Source: Micrasema longulum
Lineage: Eukaryota > Arthropoda > Insecta > Trichoptera > Brachycentridae
Direction of reading: 5' to 3'
Assembly: GCA_022494885.1 (NCBI GenBank)
Contig: JAGVSM010002737.1
Span: 62,001 to 126,000 of the forward strand
Length of the DNA stretch: 64,000 bases
Below are positions 43,377 to 53,718 of the stretch, in pieces. A program made the translations under genes and the position numbers. The notes beneath the pieces are model-generated. The model was not told the DNA's origin and made no database searches. It saw nothing but the letters and a program-made list of their open reading frames with translations. Position 1 is the first letter of the stretch; the number at the start of each line of letters is the position of its first letter.

Positions 43377-43995
43377 TTGATTTTTATAGAATGTCCTTGT
43401 GCGAAAAGTTGCTTAACATATAGCAAATCGTGCATAAAATCAAAACCCGATTTTGCGAATACTCCGCTCCGCGTCGTAGAGAATGGTTGCATCTACGATG
43501 AATGCAAACGCATTTATTATATGCGCGATATGTGTCGTGCATTATATTGCGTTTTTGCTGCTCCGGCACTGCAGACCATAATAGAAATTGTTTCCACGCC
43601 CCGTTTCAACGTACTCTACATATCTGTATGCTGGTCGCGTTGTTTCCTGTTTCCCTCGTTGATAAAAGATAAAAATAAATGTCGGAGTAACATTCATCAT
43701 GTGAAGTATTGACGTTTCTGTCATTAGTATTCTCGCATACGTGAGGGGTGGAAACTAATGACCACGAGTGTCCACGAACGTAAAAAAAGGTTGGTATTTT
43801 TAAAAATGCTAGAAATTATCATTTTATAATTAAAATTAAAATAACGATATTTTATTTTTGACCACTTATTATTTAACTAGCTTTTATCCTCGGCTTCGCT
43901 CGCGTGGTACTAGGGATAAATTATTTAGATAATAATACTTACATTAGTTTTACACTTACGACGGGAATCTAGGATTCAGTACATACTATACATTT
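43377..43995. other. Unassigned stretch, G+C-richer at 43400-43780
   Basis: Higher CpG content (ccgctccgcgtcg, gcgcgatatgtgtcgtg) than its neighbours and an open plus frame at 43377-43712, but no protein domain recognised. It could be a piece of an unknown DNA element. Confidence 0.4.
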
Positions 43996-44475
43996 TTCCA
44001 CTAAATGTTATATATATTGTTGGATAATTTATAAAGCGCCATTTTTGTGAAAATCACCTCAAGGGCGCTGTACAATTAATAAATATCCCAGTACGTCTTG
44101 CAGCTACAGAGCGCATGGACGGTTGGGATTCTAGTTCCTCGTTTTCAATTAAGATCAATCAAAAATTATAACAGATAGGAGCTAGATTACGGGACGTCTT
44201 GCAGCTACAGAGCGCATAGACAGTTAGAAATTTAGCCCCCATTTACACATTTTAAAATTGACAAATAAATTTAGTGTATTAAAAAATAATAATAATATGA
44301 ATAATAAAAAGGAGTAAGATTACAACACGCCTTGCAGCTACTAAGCGCATAGACGATTGGAATTCTAGACCCCGTTTACAAAATTTAGGTATTTTAAAGT
44401 TGATATATTAAAGCTAGATAACCAATCATCGTGCAGCTACAAAGCGCATGGACGAGAGGAATTCCAGCAAAGTTA
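43996..44475 (-). mobile_element. CR1-group tail with four ~110-bp units, minus strand
   Basis: gccatttttgtgaaaatcac and ctcaagggcgc (44037-44066) are the tail core. To the right are four diverged units with gtcttgcagctacagagcgc and atggacggttgggattctag at about 44094, 44196, 44328 and 44430. The spacings (102-132 bp) are uneven, so the repeat is old. Confidence 0.65.
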
Positions 44476-45944
44476 AAACAAAATCAATAAATTTATAAAA
44501 AATAGAGTAAAGTAGTAAATTAGTCAAGTGTTCATGCCAAGAAGTAAGCAATAAAAAACTAAATAAATCAAACACTGTTTCAACTCCATGGTTAACAAAG
44601 GGAGATAGATGTCTGAAGAGAAGCTTTTGTAGACAGTAGGTAGATACCGTCGCCACGTGGCCCGCTGGCTGGTAGATAGTTTCTGGAAACGCACGTGTGT
44701 AGTACTATTATGCCTTTTGTTTCAATGACTTGGTGTCCATTTTGGTCCGTATTATTTCGTTTTATGAGACGCAACATTCGCAAAGTTATTTAATGTGTGT
44801 ATAAAACCACTAACCGAACTTTCTGTCTCTTCTTGGGGACACCAATAATTAAACCAACACGCAAAACCCACTATACCTTCACCATAGTTCTTTCACAAAA
44901 AACTTAGCAATAAATATGTAAAGAATAGTCTGTAAGTGGTTATCTACAAATATTGAATTGTATTTAGTAAAATCTTTGACCACAAAGTTAATGCTTTAAA
45001 TATTATGATTACATTTTTTAAATTTAAATGTATTTAGACTGAAAAACGTTCAATATCTGAAAATTCAGCATGTAACCACGTAAATCTTTTTTAAAACGTC
45101 ACAAATATACTTTAGAAATCAGTACGTAAAATATATATTATACTATTCAAATAGTGTATTGTTTATGTATTGTTCTATTCTTTATTGGACTACGGCTATT
45201 GTTTCAGCGAACACGAATCCAATAACACAAATCCCGAAACACAATATTGTGTCAAGGCGTTCAACATAAAGTGGTTTGACTGTTTTATCTCCCCATAGAG
45301 CTCAGTACGAACACGCGATTGACAGGCGTGTGAAATAACGAACGTTAGCGTCGCATGTCGAAAGACGTTTACTTACGTTCGACTTGTTTATTACCATTTT
45401 TTGTGAATATCGGCATTCTGGTTGAATCCTGTGACACCTAATTCATTTTCCTTTCTTATACATCATTTTTCATGGGAATAGCGCAAATAAAATTGCATTG
45501 GTTCACTGCCCTTGCACTGCATTTGTTTTCAAATAATGCTACATACCACACACCTATGGCCCGCGTGTGTCGGGAATATAATATATACTGCCGAAACAAT
45601 AAAATTGACATTTTTCATGATACTCTCTCAGCTTTTGCGAATAATCTCTTAGGAATAAATCTTATTCAATAAGTACACACGTACAACTTATTTTTTATTG
45701 CTTTTTATCCTGTATAAAAAGAATATTAAAAAATATGTATTACAACTTAATATATAAATCTATTTTGTTTAATTCTATAATTGAAGATATATATATGCAT
45801 GTAAAATTGTATCGACGAATGCTTTCAAATTGTATGTTTTCTAGTATGTATCTTTGTTGAATTACCTAATAAAATAAAATAAAATTGGTAACTTACCACC
45901 ACATCCCGCATCTGATGACTTTTGTCTTTTTGGCGTTACTCATT
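44476..45944. other. Unassigned stretch
   Basis: About 1.5 kb with no recognisable gene or repeat. Short open frames at 44426-44783 and 45472-45672 show no domain. Confidence 0.45.
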
Positions 45945-46545
45945 ATATTAATAATAATATTTGGCTGATTTATATAGCGCCATTTTTGTGAAAAATCACC
46001 TCAAGGGCGCTTTACAATTGTATACCTAAACTTTCATTCTAGCTAAACTAAAGTGATATATTTTATTTCTAGATTTAAAATTGAGGGTATGATAGTCTAA
46101 AGAAGTGGGATTTTAGTTGGGATCTGAACTGACTGGGACTGTCGATGATTCGTAAGTTTGAAGGCAATTGGTTCCAGGCAGATGGGCCGGCGGCGGCAAA
46201 AGCACGATCTCCAATTCTAGTGTTTAGGGAGCGCCGGGTTTAGACAAGTTTTCCTCTTCCTGAATCAAATGCTGACCTAAGAGTAGATTTTCTTGGACAT
46301 GTATTTTACCTAACACATAGGTATTTTGGAGCCATTTCATGAAGGGATTTGAATACTGTCCAGCAAAGCTTGTATTTCATTCTCTCTGGGCCTTTTGACC
46401 ACTGCGAATCTCGAAGATGTTGTGAGATGTGAGAATATTTTTTTACTCCCGTAATAAGCCTTGCTGCTGCATTGAAAACAGATTGAAGTTTATTTGTTTG
46501 ATATTTTGGAAGATTTGCGTATATTCCATTACAGTAAGCTGGGTA
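45945..46545 (-). mobile_element. CR1-group LINE relic, minus strand
   Basis: From 46530 on the minus strand: AYCNGIYANLPKYQTNKLQ, VFNAAARLITGVKKYSHISQ, HLRDSQWSKGPERMKYKLCW, TVFKSLHEMAPKYL, then after breaks DRAFAAAGPSAWNQLPSNLR and QFRSQLKSHFFRLSY. The tail aaagcgcccttgaggtgatt ... aaaaatggcgctatataa and an ATT repeat follow. It is homologous to 11583-12252. It has frame breaks near 46315 and 46245. Confidence 0.85.
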
Positions 46546-47565
46546 AAAAAAAACTGCTCAGAGTAGCATTCTGTAATATGATAGCCTCGGTATCTATGCG
46601 CAGAAAGTATATAATCGAGAAGAACATCACATATTTTTTATTAAACTACAATTTATAAATATCGGTTTTTGTCTAAATGAATGCATTAAACAAAGCTTGA
46701 TATTTTTTTAATAAGCTATCAGATACCTTAGAATCACTAAGCGTGTGTCTATTGAAATACAATTAACACTTGTTTGGAAATTCTACAATATCTGATAGCT
46801 TCTTAACTCTTGTGTGGCTGTGGTGTCACACTAGTCGACGTAGGGTACAAGACTAGATTTATCTCTCTTATTTTCTTAAATGATGAAGTCGTATTTTTTG
46901 TAATCTTCAAATGGACATTTTCACGCCGGTTTTGGAAAGTAAAATTTGTATTACAATGTTGGATGTTAATACAAAAAATACTTATCCTTGCCATGCCAAT
47001 AATGAATGTTCGCTTATTCAGCGACACATTTGTTTAAAAGAGAGCACGAAGATATGTAGAACTCATAATAAAGAAGACAGAGACGTTGTTCTATGGCGAG
47101 TATTACGTAAAACAGATTAAGTCGGTTTATGGCAGTGATGGGGGACGCACTCATATAATGTGAGCGGCGTATTTATGATTTTTAATTTATTTTGCTGTAG
47201 CAGGGCTAAATTATATCTTTATTTGCATAAATTATGGAAAAAAACATTATTAAACAGTATATTTCCATGTTTTTTGTTTTTTTCAAATGTCTGAACTTTA
47301 GAATATATAGTCTTTTACTAGCGGTAACACGATGTTACATCACCGCGCGCAAAGGGATTATTTACCACAGTCTTTCAAGAGTTAAAAAAAATATCAAGCT
47401 TTACTTTTGCTCTCCTGTAAATCTCGCAAAATGCAAATCCGTTAGTAATACATTGTGACCGCCGAAAAACAGCACTGTGTGTGAAAAGGTGCTATTCATT
47501 TTCAAATAATAGCTCGTTACCTACTACTTGGTAAAAATCCCGAAAAAGGAAATTGAATTGTGAAA
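46546..47565. other. Unassigned stretch
   Basis: No gene or repeat family recognised in about 1 kb. Short frames at 46803-47458 lack domains. Confidence 0.45.
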
Positions 47566-47864
47566 GTCCGCCCCATAGCGCAGTCGTTGGTGCTTTAGCC
47601 CACCATGTTTGAGGTCCTAGGTTCGATTCGTAGCAGGGTGGACGTGAAATATTGGTTCCAAAAATGGTCTTGCTCCGCAGTATTTCATTGTTCCTGGACC
47701 GGCACCTGAAGCGTTAGACTGATTATTTTACCTTTCAAGTAACAAAAATGATCAAGATATGCTGCAGTTGGAATACCTTTGCCGTGTTTTATGCACCACT
47801 GCACACGGATACGGAAATGACGTATACTCACCTCATCGGTTTGAGGAAAAAATTTAAATAAATT
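47566..47864 (+). mobile_element. SINE-1, most complete copy
   Basis: Head gtccgccccatagcgcagtc, gttggtgctttagcccacca, B box aggttcgattcgtagcag, linker ggtggacgtgaaatattggt, then cattgttcctggaccggcac, ctgaagcgttagactgatta, tgatcaagatatgctgcagt and gcacacggatacggaaatga, and an A-rich end at 47850-47864. It shows that the headless bodies at 1921, 36050 and 40275 belong to a tRNA-headed SINE of about 300 bp. Confidence 0.85.
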
Positions 47865-48009
47865 CATCACTGATTTGGATTAAATTTATTGGACGTGATC
47901 AAACGTTAAATGATTACAAAACGTTATAAAACTATTGAATTTATTTTGAGAGCCACCAGAACGCATTACTGCATTGGTCGTCCGATTGCAGCGTATTTTT
48001 ATCGTTTCA

Positions 48010-48190
48010 ATTCGTCATATATTGACTTTTAACTTTTAATTTGATTTTTAATTTTATCTTTCAATTTTAACTTTTTGATTTTATCTCTTAATTTTAACTT
48101 TTAATTTAAACTTTTATCTTAATTTTAATTTAAACTTTTACTTTTAATTTTAAACATTTGATTTCAACTCTTAATTTATACTTACTTACA
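48010..48190. repeat. Degenerate ttttaatttt(a)act simple repeat
   Basis: A run of (ttttaacttttaat)-like units with changes (gattttatctttcaatttta and so on) over about 180 bases. Confidence 0.75.
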
Positions 48191-49151
48191 TCTACTACCT
48201 GCATCTAATAATTTATTGTTGGTTGTGATTTTTTACAATTAAATTTAAATGTTCATGGAAGCAGAGAGAGAGGGAGGAAAGTAGAATAGCTATACAATGT
48301 CTTCTTCTTTTTATGAACTTTTTATGTAATATTTTTATTTTTACTTTTTTAGAATTAAATTATTTTTCCCCTCTCCTCCTGCATTCATTAGTGTGAAATC
48401 TGTAATTGGTCTTACTTTTTTTAATTGTTCTTTTGTACCTTGTTTTATATAGACTGTATGATTTTATTAATAAATAAATAACATGTATAAGTTCGCTGGA
48501 AAGTATTCAAATATCATGAAATGGCTCCAAGATCTATCAGAATTTCGTGTTACGGAAAGGGAAAATAAATAGCGAAGAAAAAAAAGAAATCCCGTCTTAG
48601 GTCAGAATTATATTCAAGCATAGATAAACGTCTCCCGACCAACATTAAATAGGTTCGGATGTCGAACATTGTTTTAGAAATTATGGTTTTTTTCTGCAGG
48701 AGTTAAAATTTTACATTCAAATACTAAAAAGAATTTCAATGAAATAAAAAATAATATTCCCCTCATAAATAATCAAATACCCCAAGCATCAAGTTATTTG
48801 AGGAATTTGTGATCTAAAATATAAGGCAATTATATATTTTAAGAATAATAATGTTTGTGAAAGCAAATTATTCTACCAACTCCCAAAAGGAACATTCCCT
48901 CACTACCAGAAGTCAAATTAGAGGATGGGCAAAGAAATTTCAGGTTTCTGGGCCCCAAAATTTTAATATGTTGCCCAAACATTGTAAAACCATGACCCGG
49001 ATTAATTTGAAAAAAATTGATTACTGGGTTTAGGTCGAGAAAAATCGGAAAATTTACTCAAAATACATTCTTAAATAATAAATGGTATAAATTAATATTG
49101 TATAACTGTATAGTAAATTAACTAGTAGGTAGTAATGTAATTGTTTATTTT
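48191..49151. other. Unassigned stretch
   Basis: No gene recognised. A short open frame (48851-49033) shows no domain. Confidence 0.45.
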
Positions 49152-49212
49152 TGCATGAAAATGTCTGCCTTAAAATAGGTTGTACCTAGTTAGGCAGACT
49201 AGACATGATCCA
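49152..49212 (-). repeat. Conserved 70-bp hairpin H, copy 3
   Basis: gtctgcc (49163-49169) and ggcagac (49193-49199) enclose ttaaaataggttgtacctag. The best stem of the three copies. The complement aligns with 9465-9535 including the cctctgga and catgtct upstream flank. Confidence 0.7.
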
Positions 49213-49555
49213 GAGGAATCTATTACCTTAGTGTGTATGTAGTTGATAAAGTAATTGTTATTTTTTAAATAAAATATGATCAATATTATTATTATTAATA
49301 TCATCAATATAGCCCACTTTTTTATTCAAAAATTGACCAATTAGGCAAACTCTAACCTAGTACCCCCTCCTTTACCCAACCTCCTGCCAATTCACCAAAA
49401 TACCACTAATATTACCAACCTATTTTTTTTGTGCATGTTCAGACGCAGAAGTGCTCACATCCCAGCACAACTCTGCACTATAATTTATGTATTTTTTCGT
49501 AAATACTATGTATATTTTGCTAATAGTAAAGGTGAAAGTGTATTTTAGTATATGC
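49213..49555. other. Unassigned stretch
   Basis: No gene or repeat recognised. Confidence 0.4.
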
Positions 49556-49655
49556 ATAATAGTGTAGTGAGTGTCCTGACACGAAGAGAGTACGTCTCGA
49601 AACAGGTATACACAAAATGTCGGTAAGCGGTTATATATTAGTATTTACTTGCATT
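49556..49655 (+). repeat. Hammerhead-like element end, second type, copy 2
   Basis: agtgtcctgacacgaagaga, gtacgtctcgaaacaggtat, aaaatgtcggtaagcggtta. Compared with 41511-41600 it carries two extra bases after ctgac, while the other lacks two. A common source ctgacgaagaga...tctcgaaac is likely (inference). Confidence 0.5.
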
Positions 49656-50164
49656 AGCTTTTCAAATCATCCAGAATAAATAATCATTTCCATTTCTTTT
49701 ATTTCTTCGGATAATTCGTGGTACAATTTTAAACCCTATACAATTCGTTTTCAGACTATGTTCTCTTCATTGGTAGTCTTATATATTTTTGTTTTAATGA
49801 AATATTTCGTTTCGCTCTAAACCCGAATTTAAGCTTTTTGCATGCTAGCCAAACGCTTCAACCACTACGCCATAGAACAAAATTAATTAACAAGCAATAC
49901 AAAACAAGTTTGTATACGTGACCTACCTCAACGGCCAGATTTTGTACGCACTAGTCTAGTACTTATTTCCGGCTTTGATTACAAAGCAACGATAAAATGT
50001 TATCTATCCGTCGTTTTCGACGTAGTACTCGTAAATCTTCGTATTAAAATTAGAGCGTTTGTATATTTTTGTGTTTTAGATGCAAAATTTTACTATAAAT
50101 ATTGAAATTTGATAAGAAAATCTGGCAAGAGCATCTAAGTTGTTTTACATATTTATTTTTTTTG
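49656..50164. other. Unassigned stretch
   Basis: Contains a scrap like a SINE-1 head complement (gctagccaaacgcttcaacc, actacgccatag, 49846-49876). Nothing else assigned. Confidence 0.4.
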
Positions 50165-50235
50165 CATGATTTTACTGGTTGGCTGGAGGAAATTTAAGCC
50201 CGCCAATGCAATGTTATAATACTACAGTGCAATGA
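50165..50235 (+). mobile_element. LINE-G terminal fragment
   Basis: actggttggctggaggaaat, ttaagcccgccaatgcaatg matches the final 60 bases of LINE-G (55565-55625). Confidence 0.65.
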
Positions 50236-50957
50236 AAGCACTTCACCCATTTACACGAAAACTGTTTTAAAAACTAAGAGGTCTTCCTATCGGTTTCGCT
50301 CATAACTGCTAATGAAACTTTTTTTTTCAATAAACGTGTTTCTTTTGAAAATTTCAATGCAATAATTCGCGAAAAAAATAATTGAACTCTTCTGCTTGTA
50401 CTTTTCCCTGTGACAATAGTATGGAAGGCTTGCGTCGTATATTGTCATTCTTCTTCGTGATCTTCTGGCAATTCCGCGGATAGTAGCAAAAACTGTCTTT
50501 ATCCATTTCTGTTATTGTATTTTATATAAATTTTAAATAAGGCAACTGAAAATTTTATACTGAAGCGGAGAGCGAAGTTCTTGAATACACAATATCAGGT
50601 TGCCAACACTGGAACGCCTTTTCAGTTGGTAAACCTGATACAAACCTAACGTCACTATATAGCACTTGAAAGGACATCGCTCGCTGCATTTTTTCTTGAT
50701 CTTTCGCCTCCTCTGCACGCAAGTCCCTTGGCCGGTTTTGACTGTTTTGTAAATTCCCTCTAATAAAATCTATGGTGGTATAGTGTGTAATTTCTAGTAA
50801 TAAATATTTTTAGTCTAATTCGTTTAAATCATTATAATCCGCACTCGTAAATCAATATCCTTTACTACCAATAAATGAGGTTGCAACTCTAATACACCCC
50901 AGCGCTAGTGTGGCAACACGCGGTCATTGTTAATTGTCCACTGAGTTTATTTATTAC
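50236..50957. other. Unassigned stretch
   Basis: No gene or repeat recognised. Confidence 0.45.
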
Positions 50958-51246
50958 CCTTGCAGACAAGCATTATCGACAAAATCAAGAAAGTAGCTCT
51001 GCGCTGGTTTGGACATGTAGAACGAATGGACAGCGAGATAACGGCTGAGAATATTTACAATGCGAATGTTGATGGATACGGAAATAGAGGAAGACCGAGA
51101 AAGACATGGCATGACCAAATCCAACAAATACTTAAAGATGGACATGTCAAAAGTCGGAATAATCGGCGCGCGTGCATGAGAAGATGTATGAATGTAGAGG
51201 AGAGAGATTACGGGGAAACGGCGTGATGGTTTGTTTGTTTGTTTAA
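50958..51246 (+). mobile_element. LINE-T 3' end
   Basis: Frame 50960-51226: TSIIDKIKKVALRWFGHVER, MDSEITAENIYNANVDGYGN, RGRPRKTWHDQIQQILKDGH, VKSRNNRRACMRRCMNVEER, then DYGETA and a TGA. Compared with 18662-19231 it has lost about 15 residues before the end (EARSVCQ...SAYSYR). A short (TTTG)n tail follows. 5'-truncated. Confidence 0.85.
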
Positions 51247-51802
51247 TTGACCTTTTACAATTGTATACAAATGTTCGAACGTCGACAAACATCGTAAAGG
51301 GCGTCGAATCTCCTTTTCGCGTCTTTGTAATCGAGGTCCTGGTTGCGCAAACTTTTGTTCCCGTCCCGGCTCAAGTACCTCGCCGAGAAACCCAACTCGT
51401 GGTCTGTTCCGGTATTCACTCACTTCCGGTATTATACATTCTGGGATAAATGGCCGGACATACATCAGAAGGCCTCTCGTCCCTCCTTCCTGCCAGCGCT
51501 AAACCTAGGACTATTGTAAACTACGTGAGGCAGGCATAATAACTAGGTTTCTGAATACTACAAAGTAAAAAGGATCTCCATACTAAAGGTGGTAAAAAAA
51601 ATGAAACAATTATTTTATAACAGTTATTCTTTTGAAACAGCTGAAACAGATACTTAAATAATAATCTGTAAATTCACAAATGAAACTGTTCTTAATAATA
51701 ATAAGCGTAGGAAAACCCGTGGCCACCCCCCACGGAAAACTAAAAAGTAGTCAAGATGTGTGATTAGGCCGTTTTGATAACGTGTCCGCTTTGAACTCAA
51801 TA
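51247..51802. other. Unassigned stretch, G+C-richer at 51280-51450
   Basis: Open frames on both strands at 51208-51465 reflect the G+C-rich stretch (cgtctttgtaatcgaggtcc, ccgtcccggctcaagtacct). No domain recognised. Confidence 0.4.
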
Positions 51803-52265
51803 AGTCAAAGAAGGAATCGTGTATTAGAAATACCACATTGTTAAACGAGGCTCGCACAGAGACCTGCATATTTTATAGGCTCGAAAATTGTTAATTCTTT
51901 TTTTACTGATAATATTTCATTGATTCCAGACTTTCAAAATTTTCCTTCTTTTAAAAAACATGCACTTTCCTGGATGTAAACTAAAGATATGAACTCTTTT
52001 TTTCTATGAATTATTTTGTTGCCCTTTAATAATAAGGAATATTTTTGTGTTTTTTTTTTTTAATATTTTTTATTTAATTTTTAATTACTAGAAAAAAAAA
52101 TACCATATTATCTTTTACAGAATATTTTATTTTTTCTTTCTTATGTTGTACAAAAATATTATACCAGTCTATTATTTATTACAGGAGCAAAAATTCATTA
52201 ACATTTTCTTGTATACCCACGAACAGGCCATGCCTTTGTTGGATTTTTTGTTTTCTATTTTTCTA
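51803..52265 (+). repeat. Dispersed repeat Rep-E, copy 1
   Basis: Aligns along about 460 bases with 57278-57735: tcgtgtattagaaataccac, ctgataatatttcattgatt, ttaaaaaacatgcac and cctgga, then ggagcaaaaattcattaaca, tacccacgaacaggccatgc. It is non-coding, T-rich on this strand. Class unknown. Confidence 0.7.
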
Positions 52266-53037
52266 TTAATATGTATTTCATTGATATGTAATTATGCTTT
52301 ATTTTTTCAAAACTCTGTTTTATTATTATGTTTATTGTAAACAAAATAGAAGTACTTGTTTATCGCAAATGGATTTCGGTGCAAACCGTTTCGCAAGTTA
52401 TAAAATATAATTAATCAACCAAAATAAATTACCTTGGAAAAGAAAAAAAACCAACCAACAGCGTGGAGTTTTGCCGCAGTTGTCCAGAGGAATAAAAAAA
52501 TCTCGGTCAGTACATTTCACTCTAATTCCTTTTTAATCCATTTGCGGTGTGACATTACAAAATTTAATATACCTGCTGTTGGAAACCAGCTTACGCCTCG
52601 CCAATGTGTGAAAATTTTTCTAAAATTACTTTAGAGTAGTGAAGTCAAAACTCGCGGCTAACCCAGGATCGCACTATTTTTGTTTTATTTGAGGAGCCGC
52701 GGTCATGATCAAATAGCCATTCCTGAGGGGGCGGGGGTGGCTGTTAAGCTAATAATTATTTTAACTTATTCAGCAGATTCTCGTAGCGGATTTTTTGCCA
52801 ACGGTGTTCTTAACTGAAACCGTTTCAAGATACATTTTAATTTGTGTAACAGTAACTGCTACTGCTACTTATTTTTTATAACCGAAACGCCCATCTCTAC
52901 TCTATACATATTTAGTACGCATAGTGTGTACGAGTATACAGCGTTCGTGTTTCCTACACAATACCTCGTTCAACCCCCTTCACTTGCTACGTAAGTCTCC
53001 GTTAACATTAATTTTATATGTATGTATTACATATATA
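52266..53037. other. Unassigned stretch
   Basis: No gene or repeat recognised. Confidence 0.45.
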
Positions 53038-53118
53038 TGTCCACCCTGCTTGGAGGAATCGAATCCAAGACCTCGAAAACGGTAAGCAAACGTGCCAACC
53101 ACTACACAATGAGGCGGA
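53038..53118 (-). mobile_element. SINE-1 head, minus strand
   Basis: Complement: ccgcctcattgtgtagtggt, tggcacgtttgcttaccg, B box ttggattcgattcctcc, linker aagcagggtggacat. The body is missing. Confidence 0.65.
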
Positions 53119-53272
53119 GTATTCTCCATTCGATTTCCTTATTCAGGATTTTTACTAGAGAACAGCAATCGATTCAAAAACACTTGCGCGGGGTTCTGGT
53201 TCTATTTCACTCACAAAAACTCAATGTACTTATTTGTAAAATAGGTACGAAGGTTTTTACGGTCACTGTTAT

Positions 53273-53386
53273 CAATTTGTTTCTTTTTTGGGTGATACCG
53301 TGTGTGTTGGATGGCTCCTGCAATGGTAGCCGAAACGTCTGAACAAATTCAACCCACACGGAATCACCCAAAAAAGAAACAAATTG
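53273..53386. repeat. Long hairpin, 38-bp arms, hammerhead-like loop
   Basis: Left arm 53273-53310 and right arm 53350-53386 pair at 35 of 37 positions (tttgtttcttttttgggtga core). The loop (53311-53349) is atggctcctgcaatggtagc, cgaaacgtctgaacaaatt, which resembles the ctgaaga...gccgaaacgtc pattern of PLE hammerhead motifs but with the ctgaaga core damaged (ctgcaat). Confidence 0.8.
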
Positions 53387-53494
53387 CTTGTTTGTAATTC
53401 GGAAATAAACAATGCTATTTTGTAAGTAACTTATTGACTTCAATTGAAATAATACTAGCATAGACTTTTATAAACATATGAAATCTTTTGCTGG

Positions 53495-53660
53495 ACAACT
53501 GGGCTCCGATTTTGTAATTTTTTGGGAAGTTAACAGAGCTATCTTCGACTGTCTGTAAAAAATCGATACTTGTGTACGAAGATGAGTATATTTGCATGAA
53601 CATTTAAAGTATCTTCATCGGTAACCTATAATTGAAGATGTTTAAAAGAAAAAAATGTAT
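53495..53660 (+). repeat. Dispersed repeat Rep-F, best copy
   Basis: aactgggctccgattttgta, gggaagttaacagagctatc, ttcgactgtctgtaaaaaat, gtgtacgaagatgagtatat, agtatcttcatcggtaacct, aattgaagatgtttaaaaga. Non-coding. Confidence 0.65.
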
Positions 53661-53718
53661 GCATATTTTGCTTATCATACTGAAAACATAATTTTACTTT
53701 GTAAATAACTTTGTTTGT

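Noticed and set aside
43377..43712. 111-codon open frame starting next to a LINE
   Set aside because: Cysteine-rich peptide with no recognisable family; frames are open on both strands, so base composition explains it.
46803..47120. Overlapping frames on both strands
   Set aside because: Mutually overlapping, none with a domain; compositional.
48851..49033. Short open frame as a small secreted or regulatory peptide
   Set aside because: No signal peptide, no conserved motif, single occurrence.
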